DNA of 64,000 bases from the NCBI GenBank assembly GCA_025506515.1, contig CM046451.1:65365635-65429634 (forward strand), given 5' to 3'. The translations under genes and the position numbers were made by a program. Below, one piece after another: positions 57,418 through 64,000 of this stretch. The DNA comes from Flaveria trinervia. Taxonomy: Eukaryota > Streptophyta > Magnoliopsida > Asterales > Asteraceae. Below the pieces are notes generated by a model, which was not told where the DNA came from, did no database searches, and worked only from the letters and a program-made list of their open reading frames with translations. Positions within the stretch are counted from its first letter, which is position 1. Each line of letters starts with the position of its first letter.

Positions 57418-58353
57418 TGTTAGGTTTTGTCACATGTAAAACAAGCTAGTTCAACCATTTAAACTATGAAAACGCAGCTGAATAAGAGGTTTAACATATG
57501 GTTTATAATCTGAAAATTTTAGCCATATTAAACCACTAACAAAACCCAAGAATGAGGATAGAAATATATTTGAAATAGTATGCTATCAAACAAGACATAA
57601 CAACCATAGGGTGTTTATAGATACAACCTTTTGTACAAAAGTTGTAGATGTATGAGATGAAGGTGGAGATGTTGTTGAATGTCTAGCCCTCAAGAGAGAG
57701 AGCCTCAAGTTGTGATACCCACAAGCTCTCCAAACACTTTGCTTGATAGGATGCAACACCAAAGTAACCCCTTCCTAAGATCTTCCAAGGACCGAAAATT
57801 TCAGCCCTTTCCAGCTTCAAAATCCGATTTTCAGCCTTGTTTTGGGAGGTGGTTTTGCTTGTGTGTATGAGAGAGAGTGTGTCTTGGAGAGAGGAGAATT
57901 GGAAGAGTGCAAGAATAGATGATGTCTTGAAATGAACAAAGACTAAAGGCACCTCATTAACCTCATGGGCGGCAGAAAATGTAGTTTCAAAATGGGTTCC
58001 CCCCATTTTGAAACTTTTATAAACTTGCACTCTTTTAACCCCTTAATTTTATAAAATTAAAACCTATTTTAATTTTATATCATTAAGAAACTTTTATTTG
58101 TTATTATTTAACCAACTTAAATAATGAAACAAATTTTATCTTATGAACAATCCATATAATATTGTTCTATTATAAAGCAATGTTTTAGAAAACCCATTTT
58201 CTAAATTGGTGTCAACATTTATTTGTATGATCTCATCAACAAATAAACATTTATTGGTGTTTGTTTAGCTTGTTATTGGGTATGACCCGACTTGGATCAT
58301 AACGTACTAACCACATCAATCTTGTATTTGTCTTGGGCATACAAGATCCAACA
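57418..58353 (-). repeat. Element F 3' LTR
   Basis: On the plus strand TGTTAGGTTTTG to AGATCCAACA, 936 bases, homologous in reverse to the E and B LTRs. Confidence 0.9.
57984..58022 (-). promoter_or_regulatory. F core promoter: TATA box and hairpin
   Basis: On the minus strand TATAAAAG (58022-58015), then GTTTCAAAATGGG, loop GGGAA, CCCATTTTGAAAC (58014-57984): a perfect 13-base stem. The same position in E has a 10-base stem of different sequence. Confidence 0.65.
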
Positions 58354-59071
58354 ATCACCCACTAGCACAAGATTCATAGAAGATTGATGTAAGCAGTAAA
58401 TACCACCGAACAATGGTTTACTACCCTTAATACGTATGACTAATTGCCATTCAATAAAATCATCTCTTCAGTACCATACTTGAAAGGTTTTAGGCGAAAC
58501 AATCATCTATCCTTTTGTGGCAGATGTCATGTTAAATCCTAGAGACACAATGAATAAGAGGGACAAATCCCATCTTGACAACATACGTCTCTCACAATTT
58601 CCTTATATCATACCTCAAGTAAGACTTATGTGCTGCCATGTTTGAGAACAGCGAAGAGCTAAGTCAAAGTATAATATTCGGTAAATATCATGACCCAGTA
58701 TGTATCTCAGGTCAGAGGATACCAAATGATGTTCGCCTTTACTCAAAATTACTTATGATCAATTAGGAAGATTCCATATAGAAATATTTGAGGTGCAGGT
58801 CAGTCCAATATTTGCATCCCATAAATATCTATGAACTTTGGCAGCAACCTTTTGCTCTATATTCATCCATATGAATATCTACCAATCCAAGTTCATAATA
58901 GCATTACCTTCATACTTGTTCCCACAAGCATGAACAACCACGGACATTCTGAGTAAATAATTTACTCATGGATTTTAAACATGCAAAATAGGAATATTAG
59001 TTGAATTATTATAACTGAATAATTTATTCAAGAAATAAAGGGTTACAATATCTCATTACAGAAATTAAAGA
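58354..59071 (-). other. F polypurine tract and 3' untranslated region
   Basis: On the minus strand CTAGTGGGTGAT stands next to the LTR. The rest matches the 3' regions of B and E. Nothing else seen. Confidence 0.8.
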
Positions 59072-59770
59072 TCAAATCCAGTCACTAGAATATTGAAGCC
59101 CCATGGCACAAGCATGACTTTCATGCTTCGCCTTTTCAAGAAGCTTCGTGAGTGGATCCGCAATGTTTTGATCCGTGTGAACTTTGCGAATACATATCTT
59201 CCCCTTTTCAGCTTCATCCCTTATGTAGTTGAATCTTCGTTCAATGTGCCTAGTCTTCTGATGTGCACAGGGTTCCTTGATTTGACCAATCGCACCCTCG
59301 TTATCACAAAGAATTTCTAGGAGGTCCTGAATGGAAGGGACCACCCCTAGATCGGCAATGAACTTCTTTAACCATGCAGCTTCCTGAGCTGCTAATGAAG
59401 CGGCTATGTATTCTGACTCTGTAGTTGATAATGCCACCACATATTGCTTAGAGCTCTTCCAAGAGATTGCTCCTCCATTCAAGATGAAAATGTACCCCGA
59501 TTGTGATCGTGAATCATCCCGATCAGTTTGGAAACTCACCTCCGTGTAACCCTTTACTACGAGTTCTTCCTCACCAGATTCATAGATTAGGAACATGTCT
59601 TTAGTCCTCCTTAGGTTCTTCAGTATGTTCTTAACAGCCATCCAATGACTGCTTCCAGGATTTTGTTGGTATCGGCTTGTCATGCTCAAAGCACATGACA
59701 CGTCCTGTCTAGTGCATATCATTGCATACATGATGGATCCTATAGCAGACACATACGGTATTCCCTTCAT
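59072..59770 (-). pseudogene. Element F RNase H
   Basis: A continuous 232-codon frame: YVSAIGSIMYAMICTRQDVS, GYTEVSFQTDRDDSRSQSGY, STTESEYIAASLAAQEAAWL, HQKTRHIERRFNYIRDEAEK, DPLTKLLEKAKHES. It spans the whole RNase H and ends near the proper C-terminus. It is the best copy of this domain in the B/E/F family, but out of frame with the RT. Confidence 0.9.
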
Positions 59771-59794
59771 TTTGTCTTGCCCATCCTTTGAGAT

Positions 59795-60620
59795 TCAACA
59801 TTGAGTCTTACTCAATATTGTTCCTCTTTGAATAGGTACAGTACCTTTCTTAGAGTTTTCCATCTTGAACCTTTTCAAGATCTTATCAATGTACGCACTT
59901 TGATTCAAACCTATCAACTGCTTTGATCTATCCCTATAGATCTTTATTCCTAAAATATAGGCGGCTTCACCAAGATCCTTAATGGAGAAACAGCTTCCAA
60001 GCCAGGCTTTTACACTTTCCATGGTAGGAATGTCATTTCCAAATAGTAGGATGTCATCGACATACAATACTAAGAAAATGGTGATGCTCCCACTAGCCTT
60101 CTTATATACACATGCTTCATCAGCGTTTTTGATGAACCCAAATTTGGTTCTTCATCAAAACGGTGATTCCAACACCTTGATGCTTGCTTCAATCCATAGA
60201 TTGATTTCTTTAACTTGCATACTTTGTTAGGATGTTTTGAGATGATAAAACCTTCAGGCTGAACCATATAGACATCTTCCTCAAGATATCCATTTAGAAA
60301 AGCAGTTTTGACATCCATTTGCCAAATCCCATAATCATAATGAGAAGCTATGGCAAACAATATCCTAATAGACTTTAGCATTGCAACCGGTGAGAAAGTC
60401 TCATCATAATCAACCCCTTGAGTTTAAGTGAAACCTTTTGCTACAAGTCTAGCTTTATAACTATCCAAGATTCCATACATATCGGTTTCCTTCTTGAAAA
60501 CCCACTTACTTCCAACTATCTTGGAGTTAAGAGGTGGTTCAACCAAGTCCCACACTTGGTTTTCATACATGGATTGGATCTCAAAGTTCATGGCTTCAAG
60601 CCATTTGTCACAATCCAAAT
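59795..60620 (-). pseudogene. Element F reverse transcriptase
   Basis: Frames 60618-60424 (MDCDKWLEAMNFEIQSMYEN, VGSKWVFKKETDMYG), 60381-60070 (MDVKTAFLNGYLEEDVYMVQ, IYGLKQASRCWNHRFDE) and 60067-59795 (MYVDDILLFGNDIPT with YVDD at 60053-60064, ILGIKIYRDRSKQLIGLNQS). A stop near 60425 and a frameshift near 60070-60150 break it. Confidence 0.9.
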
Positions 60621-61996
60621 TGGACGTTGCATCATGATAGGTGGTTGGTTCATCTCAATCTACCACATAGCATCCATCTACAAAAAAATCAATATCTTTC
60701 TGGTGGATTACTAATTCTACCAGATCTGCGAACGTTTTGTGTAATTGATCAACCACTTGATCATTTTCAACATCCTCATGTTGAGTGCTAGTATCAATCA
60801 AACGTGTATGGGTTTATGGTTCTTTATCCTCCTCAAGATCTACAGTTGTACTGCTAGTTCCTACCATAAGGAACTTAGCTTCTAAGAAATCAGCCTTCTT
60901 GGAAACAAATTCCTTTTGTTCTAATGGATCATAGAAATAATATCCCATGGAATCTTTGGCATATCCAATAAAGATACACTTAGTGGAACGGCTTTCTAGC
61001 TTGTTTGAGGTGGGAGTCTTAACATAAGCCTCACAACCCAATACATTTAAATATGACAGTGATGGAACCCTTCCATGCCATATTTCAAAAGGTGTTGTTT
61101 CCACTTTCTTGGTTAGGGCCATATTTAAAATACGAGCCGCAGAGAGCAAAGCGAAACCCCAAAATGATAGAGGCAGTGAGCTTCTAGCCATCATAGATAG
61201 AACCATATCTAATAGAGTTCGATTTATCCTCTCGGACACACCATTATGTTGTGGTGTTCTAGGTGGGGATAGTTATGAGACAATACCACAACTTCTAAGA
61301 TGGTCTTTAAAAGCATCACTCAGATATTCACCTCCTCTATCAGTGCGGAGAATTTTTATTTTCTTGTTGAGTTGATTTTCTACTTCATTTTGGAAAGATT
61401 TTGAACATTTCAAAAGCTTCATCTTTGTGTCTTAACAAGTACACATAACCATATCGACTATAGTCGCCGGTAAAGGTAATGAAGTATCTTTCATGGTACC
61501 TAGTCATTGGCTTAAAAGGACCACATACATCCGAATGTATGATGCCTAATAAATATTTTGCCCGTTCAGACTTGCCATTAAATGGTGCCTTAGTCATTTT
61601 ACCTTGTAAACAAGATTCACATACATCGAATGAATTATATTCATTTGCTTTCAAAAGACCGTTCTTTTGAAGTGTTTGTATGCGCTTCTTGTTTATATGA
61701 CCAAGAAGGCAATGCCAAAGATAGGTATCACTCAAATCCAATTTGAGTTTCTTAGTGGTGGTTTGGTACAATGAGCAATCATATAAGGTGTTTTCACGAA
61801 CCAATTCATAAATACCATTAATAGGAATAGCTTTAATATAAAACATGCCATATAACCAAACATGAATTTCATTCTCAATAAATGAAAAAACATAGCCATA
61901 TTGTCTTAATTGGGCAACATAAATAATGTTCCTAGTCAAACTAGGAGCATACAAAATATTGTTCAAAATTGCTTCCAAACCATGTGGAAGCTTCAA
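60621..61996 (-). pseudogene. Element F integrase
   Basis: Frame 61996-61385 carries the end of protease and the GAG-pre-integrase and core (LWHCLLGHINKKRIQ, CESCLQGKMTKAPF, IHSDVCGPFKPM, FTGDYSRYGYVYLLRHKDEA); after a frameshift near 61390, LRTDRGGEYLS and, in frame 61239-60814, SERINRTLLDMVLSMMARSS, WGCEAYVK-like sequence. TDDYSRYG reads TGDYSRYG, so one Asp of the strand after the first catalytic residue is Gly. Confidence 0.88.
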
Positions 61997-63087
61997 GATG
62001 TAGTCCCTTCAGCCTTCAACTTGAACCTTTGCCCCATTCCCCATGTAGATGCTAACATCCCCTTTCTGGAAGTCCTTACTTCTTTTGAACCCTTGCAATA
62101 AGTTACAAATATGAGTTTCACATCCGTTATCCAATACCCATGTGTTAGAGGATATTAAATTTAGATCAATATGGATCATGAAAATTGTACCTGAGGTTTG
62201 TGGGCTTCCCTCTTTGCTTGCAACTCTTTGAGATGGACTAGGCAATTTCTTGCCAATGTCCAATCTCCCCACACTTAAAGCATGGGTCATTTGAAGCAAC
62301 CTTTTGCTTCTTCTCCACTGGTTTTGGTAGTGGCGCTCTTACCACTCCCTTTCCCTTTCCCCTAACATGCCCTTTACCTTGGCAATGTTTGCCTTGGGTG
62401 CGGGGTGAGGCCTCTTCTTGTTCTCACCTTCATTAATAGTGAGAACAGGTAAAACCCTTTTACCCGTGGCCACCTCGGCAGTTTTGAGCATAGAGTGAAG
62501 CTCACTTATGTTTTTGTCCTACCCGTTCATGTTATAATTCATGACAAAATTGTCAAACCTTTTCGACAAAGAGTTGAGGATCAAATCCATAGCCAAGTCT
62601 TTCGAGACAGGACAATTCAGCCTTTCAAGGCGGTCAATGTGGCTTTTCATCTTAAGTACATAAGATGCAACAGATTGGGTGTCGTCCATACGACACGCAT
62701 GGAGTGCTCGAACCGTTTCGAAGCGCTCAACCCGTGCTTGTTCTTGGTACGTTTCCTTCAACTGGGTTATCATGTCGTACGTTCCATGATGTTCATACTC
62801 CTTTTGGAGATCTGGAGTCATACTTGCCAACATAGGGCAAGACACTTGGACCAAGTCCTTAGTGTATTTCACCCAATTATTGTAGGCATCCATATCATCC
62901 TCATTCGGTTGATCGGGAATCAGATCGTCTAATATGTATGATCGTTTCTCATGCTGAGAACAATTCTTAAGTTTCGAAACCAATCAATAAAGTTATTATG
63001 GTTTAGATGCTCCTTTTGGAGAATGGTCCTAAGTGATAGTGAGTGAGCGGTCGGGATTTCATTGTTATCATTATTCTTGGTGGCCAT
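61997..63087 (-). pseudogene. Element F gag and protease
   Basis: ATG at 63087 (MATKNNDNNEIPTAHSLSL), frame 62983-62519 for the capsid (YILDDLIPDQPNEDDMDAYN, CRMDDTQSVASYVLKMKSHI), a Lys/Gly-rich part, a knuckle starting CFKCGEIGHW near 62285 but shifted before its last Cys, and frame 62299-62009 with VLDNGCETHIC. There the D-T-G triad reads D-N-G (62123-62131). Confidence 0.85.
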
Positions 63088-64000
63088 CTACAAATATAAC
63101 AAAGTTCAATTTTAGTAATTACGATATTGTACGTATTTTAATAATTAAAACCCCTTTAAGTGTCTTACACAATTTTAAAATATAGAATCCAACTTTACAT
63201 TTAAATAGTGGTTAGGTGACCTTTATCCCATTATTTAAATTAACAAGGTAGTCAACGTTTTGACAATTGCAACCCTTTGCAACTTCTAGGGTATGGGATC
63301 GACTTTAAACATCATATGTATAGTCGGCATGTTTATCCCATCAACACCTTTGTAAACCATATTGTAGGTGATCCATTTAACAAGGTTTGCAAATCGAGTT
63401 ACCCTACTTGCACACACATGTGAGTTTTCCAACATAAGTGGTTAGGTGACCTTTATCCCACAAATATCGTATCCCCATCTCAAGTAACAAGTTCCCTCAA
63501 AATGGTTAGGTGACCTTTATCCCATTAAGAGTTTCCAAATGACTCAATTGTTGTGCAAAAGGATGGTGTTAAACTTGTTTATTAAAGGAATTTAAGTTTT
63601 CATAATCTTAGTTTAGAAAACTCTATGTACCTTATATTTACATGCTTTGAAATACAAGGTACCCTATGGTTCAATTTTAAGAAAACCTCTTTTATTAAAA
63701 CCATTAATCCTTTTAATAACCTTTTATTAATCACTTAGTGATAAAGACCATCAAATTTTCAGCTTGTTAAGTTGTTAATGAGTTTGTAATCCATATCCAA
63801 ATATCACCCAAACAATCAATCAATAAACATCCAAACAAGCATAAAAATATAAACATGAGTGCATAACCATAGCCACTAAGTTGACCACACTTGTTTGCCA
63901 TCACATGTGCTGTCATAAGGTCATTCCTAAGGGTTGAGATGACACATCAAAATATGTCCATGAACTCCCACTTCAGACCACATCCAAAAGCTTCAAGTGT
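63088..64000 (-). other. F leader with three-copy motif
   Basis: Reverse-strand leader with GGTTAGGTGACCTTTATCCC (plus-strand reading) at 63211-63230, 63441-63460 and 63504-63524. A small ORF begins at 63901 on the minus strand with MANKCGQLSGYGYALM. Confidence 0.75.

Larger units (their letters stand above)
57418..64000 (-). mobile_element. Ty1/copia element F, 5' LTR beyond window
   Basis: Minus-strand member of the B/E family: 3' LTR (57418-58353), polypurine tract, 3' region, RNase H, RT, integrase, protease, gag and leader. Comparison with E puts the primer site and 5' LTR a few hundred bases past 64000. It has fewer interruptions in RT and integrase than B or E. Confidence 0.92.

Overview
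The window is a heterochromatin-like block of a flowering-plant genome, probably a eudicot. It consists of retrotransposons nested inside one another. I see no host gene, rRNA, tRNA, CRISPR array or bacterial feature. The basis is Ty1/copia and one Ty3/gypsy protein set (CCHC gag, D-S/T-G protease, DDE integrase, YVDD reverse transcriptase, RNase H), LTRs with TG..CA ends, initiator-Met-type primer sites, polypurine tracts and 5-bp target duplications. Almost every reading frame is broken. Affiliation to an asteraceous plant would be a guess.

Labels used: R1 and R2 are two minus-strand copies of one Sirevirus-like (SIRE/Maximus) copia family. A and C are plus-strand elements of a second Sirevirus-like family, whose LTRs carry CTTCCGAAG. 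D is a third Sirevirus-like element. B, E and F are three copies of another copia family. Y is the 3' part of a chromodomain gypsy element. S and G are LTRs of a further family with TCAGTCGNACGACTGA motifs.

Layout: 1-7945 is R1 (minus; its 3' end lies left of the window), abutting the 3' part of A (7946 to about 10740). Then come about 550 bases of unassigned DNA and an env-like relic (11297-11770). Element C starts near 11820 and runs past 56898, but is cut by four insertions: B (13210-21246), D (about 24170-45970), E (46128-54931, itself hit by solo LTR S at 53092-53801) and G (from 56899), the last split by F (57418 to beyond 64000). D is split by R2 (28460-40611) and by Y (42251-45493). 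Target duplications support R2, B and E; S has one with a mismatch. C coding sequence resumes in frame after B, and D coding sequence resumes in frame after R2.

The most interesting signals are these. (1) The left LTR of R2 is a mosaic that continues into a captured piece of element A, matching the R1/A junction 21 kb away, which indicates ectopic gene conversion after insertion. (2) A 20-base motif occurs three times at conserved spacing in the leaders of B, E and F. (3) Three Sirevirus-like families have a second CCHC knuckle far downstream of the gag knuckle, triplicated in D. (4) A 20-base templated duplication lies at the D/Y deletion junction. (5) A block of A contains many one-base deletions and ends abruptly, which looks like an assembly fault. 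(6) Unrelated LTR families share a design of clustered short palindromes.
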